A DNA stretch of 58,505 nucleotides. It comes from Prevotellaceae bacterium UBA1743. GTDB lineage: Bacteria > Bacteroidota > Bacteroidia > Bacteroidales > Bacteroidaceae. A program made the position numbers and the translations under genes. Below are positions 1-8,040 of this stretch, piece by piece. Numbering within the stretch: the stretch's first letter is position 1; each line of letters begins with the position of its first letter. Below the pieces are notes generated by a model. It was not told where the DNA came from and did no database searches. It worked only from the letters and a program-made list of their open reading frames with translations. The stretch is taken from contig DCHV01000050.1 in NCBI GenBank assembly GCA_002314945.1, forward strand, positions 1 through 58,505. Reading direction: 5' to 3'.

Positions 1-12
1 TTTTTAAGTTAG

Positions 13-87
13 AATATACACAGCGAGAGCCAAAGAAAGTTTACTTTCATTTGGCCGAGTCGTGACAATAATCGACCGTAGGTCAAA
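13..87 (-). repeat. Interspersed intergenic repeat, copy 1 (core AAAGTAAACTTT)
   Basis: Read on the minus strand this stretch matches 28526-28593 on the plus strand: TTTGAC, then GTCGA, then CGACTC, then a hairpin with core AAAGTAAACTTT, then TCGCTG, in the same order and nearly the same spacing (one 2-nt gap between TTTGAC and CGACTC). The hairpin is GCCAAAG/AAAGT (29-40) with ACTTTC/TTTGGC (43-55), one bulged base. The window edge cuts the right side of this copy. Confidence 0.6.
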
Positions 88-95
88 AAATAAAT

Positions 96-183
96 TTTCC
101 GAGGAGAAAATATTTTTTTTTCGAGGCACAAATATTTTTTTTTCAAGGACAAAATTTTTGGTTTCCGAGACGATTTTGCCTGA
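96..183. repeat. Four degenerate 22-bp tandem units
   Basis: The anchor CGAGG or a close variant occurs at 100 (CGAGG), 122 (CGAGG), 144 (CAAGG) and 166 (CGAGA), exactly 22 bp apart. Each unit runs TTTC-CGAGG-(A/C)-rich-AAAAT-poly-T. Exact spacing of about two helical turns suggests protein binding in phase, as in plasmid iterons. No replication gene lies in the window, so an origin function is only a guess. Confidence 0.6.
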
Positions 184-186
184 CAA

Positions 187-434
187 GCGTTACAAGCGTT
201 ACGCGTTACAGGCGTTACAGACCATGTTTACACTTTTACAATCCATGTCCACGGCCACGACCCCAGCATAAATACCTTATATGTATATATTGTATATTAA
301 GAAATTTTATTTGTATATTTTTTCTTAAATAAAAACCCCCTCTAAGTCCCCCCCAAACACGGAGGATCCATGTCCGTGGATTTCATTTTTACAAAACCCT
401 CTGTAACGCTTGTAACGCGTAACGCTTGTAACGC
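187..434. repeat. 35-bp inverted repeat of GCGTTAC motifs, arms 187-221 and 400-434
   Basis: The left arm (187-221) contains GCGTTAC at 187, 196, 203 and 212. The right arm (400-434) is its reverse complement with a single mismatch over 35 bp. The 178 bp between the arms is AT-rich and non-coding, with a shorter TTAAGAAA/TTTCTTAA pair and two related copies of ATCCATGTCC (near 241 and 365). Such arms can mark the end of a mobile element or form a cruciform, but no recombinase or target duplication is visible. Confidence 0.75.
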
Positions 435-435
435 C

Positions 436-611
436 CCGAGAAAAAAATCTACTGATTTTCAAGGGGTATTTCTCTGTCCGTTACAGTCGTGTCGAAATCA
501 ATGGTAATTCCACTGTTTTCAGTCACTCAACATATTGTCGGGTTTGGTTAAAATCCATTCAACTTTTTCTAGGGGACTACACTCCGAAATAACATCGGTA
601 TAACATTATAT
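436..611. other. Non-coding AT-rich stretch
   Basis: Between the inverted repeat and the 11-bp array I see no open frame that resembles a protein, no RNA gene and no clear promoter. Together with the repeats around it, the whole of 1-943 is without a recognisable gene. Confidence 0.5.
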
Positions 612-695
612 CCATTCCAATCTACCTCCAATTCATCTCCAATTTTTCCTTGTTTTAATTGGACTTGAATTGGACCTGAATTGGAGGTGAATTGG
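612..695. repeat. 11-bp phased inverted array of CCAATT / AATTGG
   Basis: CCAATC/CCAATT occurs at 617, 628 and 639 and AATTGG at 657, 668, 679 and 690, every step exactly 11 bp. The two halves are inverted about a centre near 650, forming a long imperfect palindrome. One-turn phasing of a hexamer on both sides of a dyad looks like a multi-site operator or a structured element. It ends about 250 bp upstream of the first gene. Confidence 0.7.
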
Positions 696-882
696 ACTTA
701 TATCGGTATCTCTACGAGAGGTCATCGGGGGACAGACTCAATGTTCCCTTGTGTCGAAACTCACTTTCTATCTGTCCTGATGTCTTTATCCACTTGACAG
801 GAACGAGCGAGAATATGGAGTCAAATTGCTTCATTATGGGAAAAATTCCACCGAGTGGCGTAAGTTTCTCAGATTTTATTGA

Positions 883-890
883 TATCTTTG
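883..890 (+). promoter_or_regulatory. Possible -7 box (TATCTTTG) for the zinc-ribbon gene
   Basis: TATCTTTG fits the Bacteroidetes -7 consensus TAnnTTTG and lies 53 bp before the ATG at 944. No TTTG is found at the expected -33 position, so this is weak support. Confidence 0.3.
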
Positions 891-943
891 CCTTATTATA
901 TCAGAGATTTCTTGTTGTGACAGAACAAAGAATAAATAGAAAG

Positions 944-1528
944 ATGGAGAAAGATATCAAATTCTGTCAGAGTTGTGGTATGCCACTATCTGACGAGATG
1001 CTTGGCACAAATGAGGATGGCACAAAGAGTGAGGATTATTGCATCTACTGCTATAAGGATGGTGCGTTCACGGGCGACTTCACCATGGAGCAGATGGTGG
1101 AATACTGCTCGATGTTCGTGGAGGAGTACAACAAGAACACGGGACAGAACCTCACCTGCTGTGAGTACAAGGACGTGTTGCGTCAGTTCTATCCGACACT
1201 AAAGCGTTGGAGTGGTGACGACCAGCATCTGCCTCATGCTGATCATCCCATGAAGAAAGTGCTCATTGAGGAGGTTAATGCTCTCAAAATACCAGAGTTA
1301 CATATCGACAATCTCTACGTCCTCCAAGGTTCGTTCATCAATCAGCCTTACACCATCAACGGCAATGAGGTGCAGTTCTTTGACGACAATGCCACCTATT
1401 GGGGCAACCAGATTCAGAAATCGGACGGCCATTGCTACGGCATTGCCTGCGACGAGAAGTTCATCCTCGTCAGCGAATACGGCAAAGATGGTTCGGATGC
1501 AGAACTCGTATTGTTGAAAAGAAGATAA
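944..1528 (+). CDS. Zinc-ribbon protein (FCQSCGMPL type)
   Basis: A 194-residue protein that opens with MEKDIKFCQSCGMPLSDE and has a second Cys pair at DYCIYCYKDG, so two CxxC knuckles about 30 residues apart form a treble-clef or ribbon zinc site, as in the putative zinc-ribbon family (Pfam Zn_ribbon_2). The remainder (about 65-194) resembles an effector-binding-like fold with no catalytic motif that I recognise. The frame stays open back to 692, but the extra N-terminal residues have no recognisable features and the family normally starts just before FCQSCGMPL, so I chose the ATG at 944. Its stop overlaps the ATG of the next gene by one base (taATG), so they are probably co-transcribed. The function is unknown; regulatory binding is an inference. 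Confidence 0.7.
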   Translation: MEKDIKFCQSCGMPLSDEMLGTNEDGTKSEDYCIYCYKDGAFTGDFTMEQMVEYCSMFVEEYNKNTGQNLTCCEYKDVLRQFYPTLKRWSGDDQHLPHADHPMKKVLIEEVNALKIPELHIDNLYVLQGSFINQPYTINGNEVQFFDDNATYWGNQIQKSDGHCYGIACDEKFILVSEYGKDGSDAELVLLKRR

Positions 1529-1719
1529 TGGAAAAGAAAGATACACCTTGCTCTCATTGCTCATTGAGGCAAAAATATGACAAGAATCCAAAGTCGTTAC
1601 TCGGTCGCTTCTGGCGTTGGCACATTGGTTTCTGTCCAGGATGGAAAGCCTACTTCCAGTCGTTAACGGAAGAGGGACAGAATCAGTTAAGGGAGAAGTA
1701 CCATATCGAAAAGGGATAA
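1528..1719 (+). CDS. Small conserved hypothetical protein with CxxC motif
   Basis: A 63-residue basic protein. Residues 8-11 form a CSHC knuckle, followed by an aromatic-rich stretch (FWRWHIGFCPGWKAYFQSL) and a charged C-terminus. The ATG overlaps the stop of the zinc-ribbon gene, which strongly supports this start and coupled translation. It looks like a small cytoplasmic metal- or partner-binding protein. I do not recognise a named function. The next frame (GNAT) follows its stop directly in the same phase. Confidence 0.6.
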   Translation: MEKKDTPCSHCSLRQKYDKNPKSLLGRFWRWHIGFCPGWKAYFQSLTEEGQNQLREKYHIEKG

Positions 1720-1878
1720 TTCATAAAACACGAAATAAACCCAACAGAGACAACACGTGCTGCCCAGTTCGTTATTTGGGACGCTATTCCCGAGACTTCT
1801 TCCGTTATTACCAGGACCTTTCCTTTCTGTTTCACCACACTCAAGATACAGAATTCTGATGGACATATCATCGGTTCT

Positions 1879-2130
1879 ATGCGGGGCAACGTAACAGACG
1901 AATCGCTTTATATAGGACGCTTGATGGTAGATCCCGACTATCGGCAACAAGGCTTAGGGAAGCAGCTCTTCTACGAAATACAGGCTCGGATTCCACATAA
2001 CCGGGCATGGTTCTGTACTTGTAAACAGATATTATCCACCTACGAATTCTATCTGCGTCAAGGTTTCAAATCGTACAAGAGTGAAGAAGTTGGGCATGGA
2101 CTGACATGGGTCTATATGGAGAAATACTGA
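1879..2130 (+). CDS. GNAT-family N-acetyltransferase, start codon missing or atypical
   Basis: The C-terminal two thirds of a GNAT acetyltransferase are clear: YIGRLMVDPDYRQQGLGKQL is the acetyl-CoA-binding motif A (RQQGLG loop), followed by FYLRQGFKSYKSEE (motif B, YxxxGF) and a final strand. The substrate is not predictable. The first ATG is at 1879, which would remove the first strands. The same frame is open upstream to 1720 and encodes plausible GNAT sequence (AIPETSSVITRTFPF...LKIQNSDGHIIGS) but has no ATG, GTG or TTG between the preceding stop codon (1717-1719) and 1879. ATA at 1735 is the only sensible place. Either an unusual start is used or the gene is decayed. Domain identity is good; functionality is uncertain. 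Confidence 0.55.
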   Translation: MRGNVTDESLYIGRLMVDPDYRQQGLGKQLFYEIQARIPHNRAWFCTCKQILSTYEFYLRQGFKSYKSEEVGHGLTWVYMEKY

Positions 2131-2342
2131 AAGGAACAATGATATCCACATCAGAGAGAATTTCATCCCCTGATGCGGATGTGCTATAAGGCTGTTTATG
2201 TTTTTCCCAGTTTTGAAATCCACCGACACGGACACGGAATCATCCATCAGCCGGGGAAAATAAGTATTATTATGGATATAGGCAAACAATTATCCTCTTT
2301 TTTGCTTTGATACTCTGATATTGGTTGGAAATAGCCATTTTC

Positions 2343-2374
2343 TTTGTTACTAACAAAAAAATATGATTACTTTG
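2343..2374 (+). promoter_or_regulatory. Likely promoter of the exopolysaccharide locus
   Basis: TTTG (2343-2346), 20 bp, then TTACTTTG (2367-2374), one mismatch from the Bacteroidetes TTTG-N19-21-TAnnTTTG consensus. It lies in the 316-bp gap (2131-2446) that precedes the sugar transferase and would give a leader of roughly 65 nt. No UpxY-type antiterminator gene is present upstream. The rest of the gap shows nothing recognisable. Confidence 0.5.
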
Positions 2375-2446
2375 CAATAAAAATCCGGTATTTGAGTTTA
2401 TATTTATGAAAATCAACACGAATATATGACCAAATACGGACTGTAA

Positions 2447-3082
2447 ATGATACAAGAAATAGCCTTGGAAATGGTAATAACAGATGGGATGAGCAGGGGA
2501 GAACGCTTCGTGAAACGGATTTTCGATTTCACTGCTTCTTTGATTGGGTTGATTCTGCTCTCTCCCGTGTTTTTGATAATCTACATAATGCTCTCCCGAC
2601 AGAAGGATGGGCCTGTCCTTTTTCGTCAGGAACGAATCGGATACCACGGCCGTCCTTTCAGTATTCTGAAGTTTAGAACGATGCGCATGGACAGCGAAGA
2701 GGATGGAGAACCCAAGTTGGCATGCAAGGAGGATGAACGACTGACTCCTGTGGGACGCCTCCTCAGAGAGCATCATCTGGATGAACTCCCTCAGCTGCTG
2801 AATGTGCTCTGTGGCGATATGTCTTTTGTAGGTCCACGCCCCGAGCGACAGTTTTTCATCGACAAGATAATGCAGGAGAACCCTGATTACGAATACATCT
2901 ACCTGATGCGTCCTGGCGTAACTTCGCTTGCTACGATATACAACGGATACACCAACACCATGGAGAAAATGCTTATCCGCCTGCAGATGGACTTGGATTA
3001 TCTGGAGAAACGTTCCCTCTGGATGGACATAAAAATCATATTCACCACCGCGCGTTACATGCTTTATGGAAAGAAATTCTAA
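2447..3082 (+). CDS. Initiating sugar-phosphate transferase (PglC/WcaJ C-terminal type)
   Basis: A 211-residue bacterial sugar transferase that moves a sugar-1-phosphate from a nucleotide sugar onto undecaprenyl phosphate, the first committed step of capsule or EPS repeat synthesis. Features: GERFVKRIFDF amphipathic start, one membrane segment (about 31-49, LIGLILLSPVFLIIYIML), GPVLFRQERIG, FRTMRMD, LLREHHLDELPQLLNVL and DMSFVGPRPE, the hallmark motifs of Pfam PF02397. It lacks the N-terminal multi-helix domain of full-length WcaJ, so it is the short PglC-like form. The downstream SLBB gene starts 17 bp inside its 3' end, so translation is coupled. An alternative ATG at 2474 cannot be excluded. 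The sugar specificity is not predictable. Confidence 0.88.
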   Translation: MIQEIALEMVITDGMSRGERFVKRIFDFTASLIGLILLSPVFLIIYIMLSRQKDGPVLFRQERIGYHGRPFSILKFRTMRMDSEEDGEPKLACKEDERLTPVGRLLREHHLDELPQLLNVLCGDMSFVGPRPERQFFIDKIMQENPDYEYIYLMRPGVTSLATIYNGYTNTMEKMLIRLQMDLDYLEKRSLWMDIKIIFTTARYMLYGKKF

Positions 3083-5636
3083 CTCAATACGCCGAGCGTT
3101 TTTGACAATGGCACTCTTGATGGGTGCCTTTTGTGCTTTTGCCCAATCTATGTCGGACGAACAAATCATGAAGTTCGTACAGAAAGAGCAAGCGAAAGGT
3201 ACTGACCAACAGACAATAGTGACGAAGTTGCTGCAAAAAGGCGTAACGACGGACCAACTGCGTAGCCTTCGCAAGAAATACGAAGCGGAAAAGAGTCAGT
3301 TGGGGGCTGTCGATCTGACTGGCGGCGCGGAGACGGACAAGACGAAGAGCCGTCTGCGCACCAACAAGGAAAAGGCATTGGACAACCTGCAGAAGGAAAA
3401 GGGTTTCATGATCCGTTCGCAACGCGAGGACAAGGAGCAGCGTTTCCTGCCGAAGGATGAGAAGATGGAGGGGATGAACGAGGAGATCGGATTCCTGGAC
3501 ATCGACTCTCTGATTTACTACCAGAACTATTTCAAGGACGAGAGTCAGGTCTTCGGCCGCAATATCTTCAACAACCAGAACCTGACTTTCGAGCCAAACC
3601 AGAACATGGCTACTCCTGCCAACTATCGACTGGGACCTGGCGACAACGTGATAATCGATGTGTGGGGTGCCAGCCAAGATACTTTCGAAGGTACTATCTC
3701 TCCCGATGGTGTGGTGGTGATAGACGGAGTGGGACCTCTGAAATTGTCTGGATTGACTGTTCAACAAGCCTCTGCCACGGTGAAGAACACATTGGGACAG
3801 TATTACTCGGACTGCAATTTCAGTCTGTCGATAGGTGACACGCGTAGCATTCAGGTACAGGTGATGGGCGAAGTGAATATGCCTGGCACCTACACGATGA
3901 GTAGCCTGAGCAGTGCCTTCAATGCCCTGTATGCAGCAGGTGGCATCAGCGAGATCGGTACGCTGCGCGACATCAAGGTATTCCGAGGTGGCAAGGAGTT
4001 GACTTCAATCGACGTATATGACTATATCCTGAACGGTAACTCCACGGGCGATGTCCGTCTGCAGGACGAGGACATCATTGTGGTGGGACCCTACGAATGC
4101 CTCGTCAACCTGCGCGGAAAAGTGAAGCGCCCCATGTTCTATGAAATGAAGAGCAACGAGACGGTAAAACAGTTGCTGAAATACTCGGGCGGATTCGCGG
4201 GCGATGCCTACGTGAAGAATGTGCGCGTGACACGCAAGGCGGGTGCCGAGGAATACAGTATGCACACGGTGGATGAGTTCCAGATGGGAAGTTTCACGCT
4301 GATGGACGGTGACTCGCTCTTTGTAGATAGTGTGATGGCACGATTCAGCAATATGGTGGAAGTGAGGGGTGCCGTGAAACATGCGGGACAATTCCAGTTG
4401 GGAGGTGACATACAGACGGTACGCGGATTGCTGGAGGCTGCGGAAGGATTGAGAGAAGATGCCTTCAAGAACCGTGCCGTAATGCATCGCCAAAAGGAGG
4501 ACCTGACGCTACAGATGGTTTCCGTAGATGTGGAAGGCATTCTGAACGGAACCGCCACGGATATGCCACTGAAGAAAGGTGATGTACTCTATATCCCCAG
4601 CACCATAGACATGAAGGGTGAGCAGACCCTGAAGATAGAAGGAGAAGTGCTATACCCCGGTACTTACCAATATGCCGACAATACCACGGTGGAAGACCTG
4701 ATTCTGCAAGCAGGAGGACTGACAGAGGCTGCCTCGATGGCCAAGGTGGATGTATTCCGCCGTATCAACGACCCCAACTCTACCGAGAACACAGGAGAAA
4801 TGGCCAAGGCCTTCAGTTTCCCCATCGAAGACGGATTCAGGATCAATGAGAATGGTTTCCGGTTGCAGCCCTATGATCAGGTGGTGGTACGCAAGAGTCC
4901 CGCCTACAGCGAGCAGATGAATGTGACGGTGACGGGATGCGTCAACTTCGAGGGATCTTATTCGATGACGAACAAGAGTTACCGACTGAGTGACCTGGTA
5001 AAAGCTGCAGGTGGCGTCACTTCCTTGGGTTATACCAAGGGAGCCCGTCTGAACCGCGTGATGACACCCGATGAACGACTGCAGCGAGAGAGCTCACTCC
5101 GTGCTGCCCAGATACAGATGTACGAGGAGGTGATGCAGAACGGAGAGAAGGACTACAATATCGCACAAGCTGACTCTCTACTGCAGTTGAAACTGGATTT
5201 AGGTTCCACCTATCCCGTAGCCGTCAACCTGGACAAGGCATTGGCTACCCCTGGAGGAGAAGATGACATCGTGCTGCGAGAGGGAGACCAGCTCGTGATT
5301 CCGCAGTTCAGCAATACGGTGAAGGTGAGTGGCGAAGTGTCCTATCCAATCAGCCTGAACTACAAGAAGGGCGAAAGTCTGAAATACTACATCAAACGTG
5401 CAGGAGGATATGGCAACCGTGCCCGCAAAGGTGGCGTGTATGCTATCTACATGAATGGCTCGGTGGAGAAAATCAGCCGTACTTCCAGCAAAGATATCGA
5501 GCCGGGATGCGAGATAGTCGTGCCCACCAAGATGCAGGGCAAGCGTATGACGACATCAGAGATCATGGCCATGGCAAGCGGTGGAGCCTCCCTGGCAAGT
5601 GTGATCGTGGCATTGATGAGCATAATCCGTAACTAA
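3066..5636 (+). CDS. Polysaccharide export outer-membrane protein with SLBB repeats (Wza-like)
   Basis: An 856-residue envelope protein. It has a Sec signal (residues 1-26, ending CAFAQ), a charged helical region (about 30-120) and a polysaccharide export domain beginning NYRLGPGDNVIIDVWG near residue 187. Several SLBB beta-grasp repeats follow, recognisable by segments such as VQVMGEVNMPGTYTM, KIEGEVLYPGTYQY, VTGCVNFEGSYSM and VKVSGEVSYPISL. A short hydrophobic C-terminal segment (GGASLASVIVALMSII) follows. It is about twice the length of E. coli Wza, as is usual in Bacteroidetes. It probably forms the periplasm-spanning exit channel working with the Wzz protein encoded one base downstream. 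The start overlaps the sugar transferase gene by 17 bp. Confidence 0.9.
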   Translation: MERNSNSIRRAFLTMALLMGAFCAFAQSMSDEQIMKFVQKEQAKGTDQQTIVTKLLQKGVTTDQLRSLRKKYEAEKSQLGAVDLTGGAETDKTKSRLRTNKEKALDNLQKEKGFMIRSQREDKEQRFLPKDEKMEGMNEEIGFLDIDSLIYYQNYFKDESQVFGRNIFNNQNLTFEPNQNMATPANYRLGPGDNVIIDVWGASQDTFEGTISPDGVVVIDGVGPLKLSGLTVQQASATVKNTLGQYYSDCNFSLSIGDTRSIQVQVMGEVNMPGTYTMSSLSSAFNALYAAGGISEIGTLRDIKVFRGGKELTSIDVYDYILNGNSTGDVRLQDEDIIVVGPYECLVNLRGKVKRPMFYEMKSNETVKQLLKYSGGFAGDAYVKNVRVTRKAGAEEYSMHTVDEFQMGSFTLMDGDSLFVDSVMARFSNMVEVRGAVKHAGQFQLGGDIQTVRGLLEAAEGLREDAFKNRAVMHRQKEDLTLQMVSVDVEGILNGTATDMPLKKGDVLYIPSTIDMKGEQTLKIEGEVLYPGTYQYADNTTVEDLILQAGGLTEAASMAKVDVFRRINDPNSTENTGEMAKAFSFPIEDGFRINENGFRLQPYDQVVVRKSPAYSEQMNVTVTGCVNFEGSYSMTNKSYRLSDLVKAAGGVTSLGYTKGARLNRVMTPDERLQRESSLRAAQIQMYEEVMQNGEKDYNIAQADSLLQLKLDLGSTYPVAVNLDKALATPGGEDDIVLREGDQLVIPQFSNTVKVSGEVSYPISLNYKKGESLKYYIKRAGGYGNRARKGGVYAIYMNGSVEKISRTSSKDIEPGCEIVVPTKMQGKRMTTSEIMAMASGGASLASVIVALMSIIRN

Positions 5637-5637
5637 C

Positions 5638-6729
5638 ATGGAAGAGAAGAAGAAATACGACGAGGAGGAAGTAATCGACCTGAGAATCGTCTTCCGCAAG
5701 CTCTATGCCCGCAAGAAACTGTTCTTCAGCGTATGGGGAATCACTTTTGTACTTTCGTGTGCCTATATCCTACCCCAACCACGCTACTATTTCACCGATA
5801 TGATGCTGGCACCCGAAATGGGAGGGCAGAGCACGGGAGGAGCCTTGGCCGGCATAGCCAGTTCCTTCGGTTTCGACCTGGGTAACATGGAGACAACCGA
5901 TGCCTTCTACCCCGAACTATATCCCGATTTGATGGGCACCAACGAATTTCTGGTGGATCTGCTCAACATAAAGGTGAAGACAGCGGACGGCACTGTCGAT
6001 ACCGACTATTTCACCTACATGACAAAGCATCAGAAGAGGAATCCCTACGCCTACCCCTTCAACTGGTGCAAGCAGCAAATCAATCATCTGATAGAAGGGA
6101 AGCCTCAGCCCCTGCAAGAAGGAAAACGACTCAATCCGCGCCAACTGTCTCGTCTGGAAAACATGCTCGTGGAGAAGGTACGAAAATCCGTCACATGCGA
6201 TGTAGATGTGAAGACCAACGTCATCACTATCATCACCAAGGCTCAGGATGCATTGGTATGCGCCACTTTGGCAGATTCGGCCAGTGTACGACTGCAATCC
6301 TTCATCACCTCCTACCGCACCAGCAAAGCACGTATAGACGAAGCCTACTACAAGCAATTGATGGATAGTGCCGAGGTGGAATATCGCGCTTCACAGGCAC
6401 GCTACAGTGCCTATTGCGACGCACACCAGAACATTATTTTACAGAGTTTCATCTCGGAACGCGATGACTTGGAGAACGATTTGCAGGCCAAAATGGCAAC
6501 CTACAATGCCATGCAGACGCAATATCAGGCAGCCAAGGCCAAGGTACAGGAGCAGACTCCTGCCTTCACCGTGCTGAAGGGAGCCACAGTACCTGTCAAA
6601 CCCAATTCGCCGAAACGTATGATCTTCGTGGCTGCCATGATGTTCCTGAGTTTCTTCGCCACCTGCTTCCACATCTTCAAGAAAGAGATCATCGCCCAGT
6701 TCCTGGGAGGTGAATCTCAGAAAGGATAA
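5638..6729 (+). CDS. Chain-length determinant protein (Wzz / PCP family)
   Basis: A 363-residue inner-membrane polysaccharide co-polymerase that sets polymer length. It has the two-membrane-segment layout: TM1 about residues 33-52 (LFFSVWGITFVLSCAYILP) and TM2 about 328-346 (MIFVAAMMFLSFFATCFHIF), with a long, partly coiled periplasmic region between. The Pro-rich motif VPVKPNSPKR sits just before TM2, as typical of Wzz. There is no fused tyrosine-kinase domain and no separate Wzc kinase gene nearby, so control of polymerisation here may not use a BY-kinase, or the kinase is elsewhere. It starts 1 bp after the export gene and ends 6 bp before the Wzy gene. Confidence 0.85.
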   Translation: MEEKKKYDEEEVIDLRIVFRKLYARKKLFFSVWGITFVLSCAYILPQPRYYFTDMMLAPEMGGQSTGGALAGIASSFGFDLGNMETTDAFYPELYPDLMGTNEFLVDLLNIKVKTADGTVDTDYFTYMTKHQKRNPYAYPFNWCKQQINHLIEGKPQPLQEGKRLNPRQLSRLENMLVEKVRKSVTCDVDVKTNVITIITKAQDALVCATLADSASVRLQSFITSYRTSKARIDEAYYKQLMDSAEVEYRASQARYSAYCDAHQNIILQSFISERDDLENDLQAKMATYNAMQTQYQAAKAKVQEQTPAFTVLKGATVPVKPNSPKRMIFVAAMMFLSFFATCFHIFKKEIIAQFLGGESQKG

Positions 6730-6735
6730 GGGTGC

Positions 6736-8040
6736 ATGAGGAATCCGTTCATCCTGCGCAAAGCCTCCATCGACAGATTGTTCCTCATACATGGTTTCAA
6801 TCTGTCGCATCTGATGCTGATCGAGAAACACGAGATAGCACGATGGCTCTTCTACCTCGGCATGTTGCTGGTCATCTACGGTTCGCTGGATCCCTGGTTC
6901 CTATGGAGAATATACAGATACTACACTCTGTTTGCATTCGTCCCCATCGTGATAAGCCTTCTCTGGTCGCGCAATCTGAAACGCCCCTTGTTTGACCGAA
7001 AAGACTGGCTTTATCCCACGGTAAGTTGTGCTCTGCTGATTTTGGTGATGACCCTGGCAAGCGGAAAGAACATCAATGGGGTGTTCATGGTCTTTTTCAG
7101 CACAGTAGTGTACTACTCCCTGTTCCGTCTCAACCATGATGAGTTGCAACGATTGGGGGATTTCCTATCTACCTGCATGGCTTCACTCATGGCCATCTCC
7201 ATCCCGTTCTATCTCGCTTATCTGATAGGAGTTCCACTACCCCATTTCCATGTTGCCCCCGAAGGTATGGACTATTCCTACGAAAACTACTATTTCTTCA
7301 TGGTGGATGATCGATTCTACATGGAACTCATTCCCCGCTTCCATTCCGTATTCATAGAGCCGGCACACTTAGGAATGGCATGTGTCACGCTACTGTATTG
7401 TCAGATAGGCAAATGGAATACCTGGCGTTGCAAGATATTGTTTCTTACTATCGCTATGACGTTTTCTCTGGCCGCCTATATATGTATGGTACTCATGTTG
7501 TTTTCTTCCACCTGGATGAAAGGGAAGGCTATCATCGGAAAAATCATTGCCTTGTGCGTCATCTTTGCATTCATAGTAATAGGTTCTATCTTCTACAACA
7601 AGGGAGACAACCTCGTGAACACACTGATTGTGCAACGCCTTGCCCTGAACTCCGATGGAGAGATAGAAGGTGACAACCGCACCACCGACGTTTTCACCAA
7701 GGAATACGAGAAAATGATACGCCAAGGGGAGTGGATGACAGGCAAGGGACTGGAAGATTTCCAACGCTACGGATTCGGTAATTCCGGTTTCCGGGTTTTC
7801 CTGTATTGTTATGGAGGAATCAGTGTGCTCTTCCTTATTCTGTTCTTGGGCTGCTATCTGCATACAAGTGACAATCCGCGAGCAATATGGTGTGTACTGC
7901 TGATTACCTTCGCCTCCTTCATCGCACACGGCATACCTATCAAGTATTATTTCTTTGTTCCTCTGTACATCTTTGCCTTCAGCAGGGTACGACCGAAGAA
8001 AAAAGAATCAGAGATAACCCCTGCACATGGAACCTGCTAA
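6736..8040 (+). CDS. Polysaccharide polymerase, O-antigen ligase/Wzy type
   Basis: A 434-residue multi-pass membrane protein with about ten hydrophobic segments and a long loop with the charged stretch around DGEIEGDNRTTDVFTKEYEKMIRQGEW, consistent with a Wzy polymerase that joins lipid-linked repeat units in the periplasm. Wzy proteins share little sequence, so the call rests on topology and on position between Wzz and Wzx. The Wzx gene begins 14 bp inside its 3' end. The alternative, an O-antigen ligase, cannot be excluded, but no lipid A-core ligation partner is visible here. Confidence 0.7.
   Translation: MRNPFILRKASIDRLFLIHGFNLSHLMLIEKHEIARWLFYLGMLLVIYGSLDPWFLWRIYRYYTLFAFVPIVISLLWSRNLKRPLFDRKDWLYPTVSCALLILVMTLASGKNINGVFMVFFSTVVYYSLFRLNHDELQRLGDFLSTCMASLMAISIPFYLAYLIGVPLPHFHVAPEGMDYSYENYYFFMVDDRFYMELIPRFHSVFIEPAHLGMACVTLLYCQIGKWNTWRCKILFLTIAMTFSLAAYICMVLMLFSSTWMKGKAIIGKIIALCVIFAFIVIGSIFYNKGDNLVNTLIVQRLALNSDGEIEGDNRTTDVFTKEYEKMIRQGEWMTGKGLEDFQRYGFGNSGFRVFLYCYGGISVLFLILFLGCYLHTSDNPRAIWCVLLITFASFIAHGIPIKYYFFVPLYIFAFSRVRPKKKESEITPAHGTC

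Noticed and set aside
1..690. Chromosomal origin of replication
   Set aside because: Repeats are present but no DnaA-box cluster (TTATCCACA-like) and no dnaA/dnaN/gyrB neighbours.
692..943. Longer zinc-ribbon protein starting at 692
   Set aside because: The extra 84 residues match no known feature and run into the 11-bp palindromic array; the family starts at the FCQSCGMPL motif.
2131..2446. UpxY-type antitermination control of the capsule locus
   Set aside because: No UpxY/UpxZ gene precedes the sugar transferase, and no invertible-promoter inverted repeats are visible around 2343-2374.
2270..3274. Minus-strand open frame over the sugar transferase and export gene start
   Set aside because: It is antisense to two well-supported genes and has no family motif.
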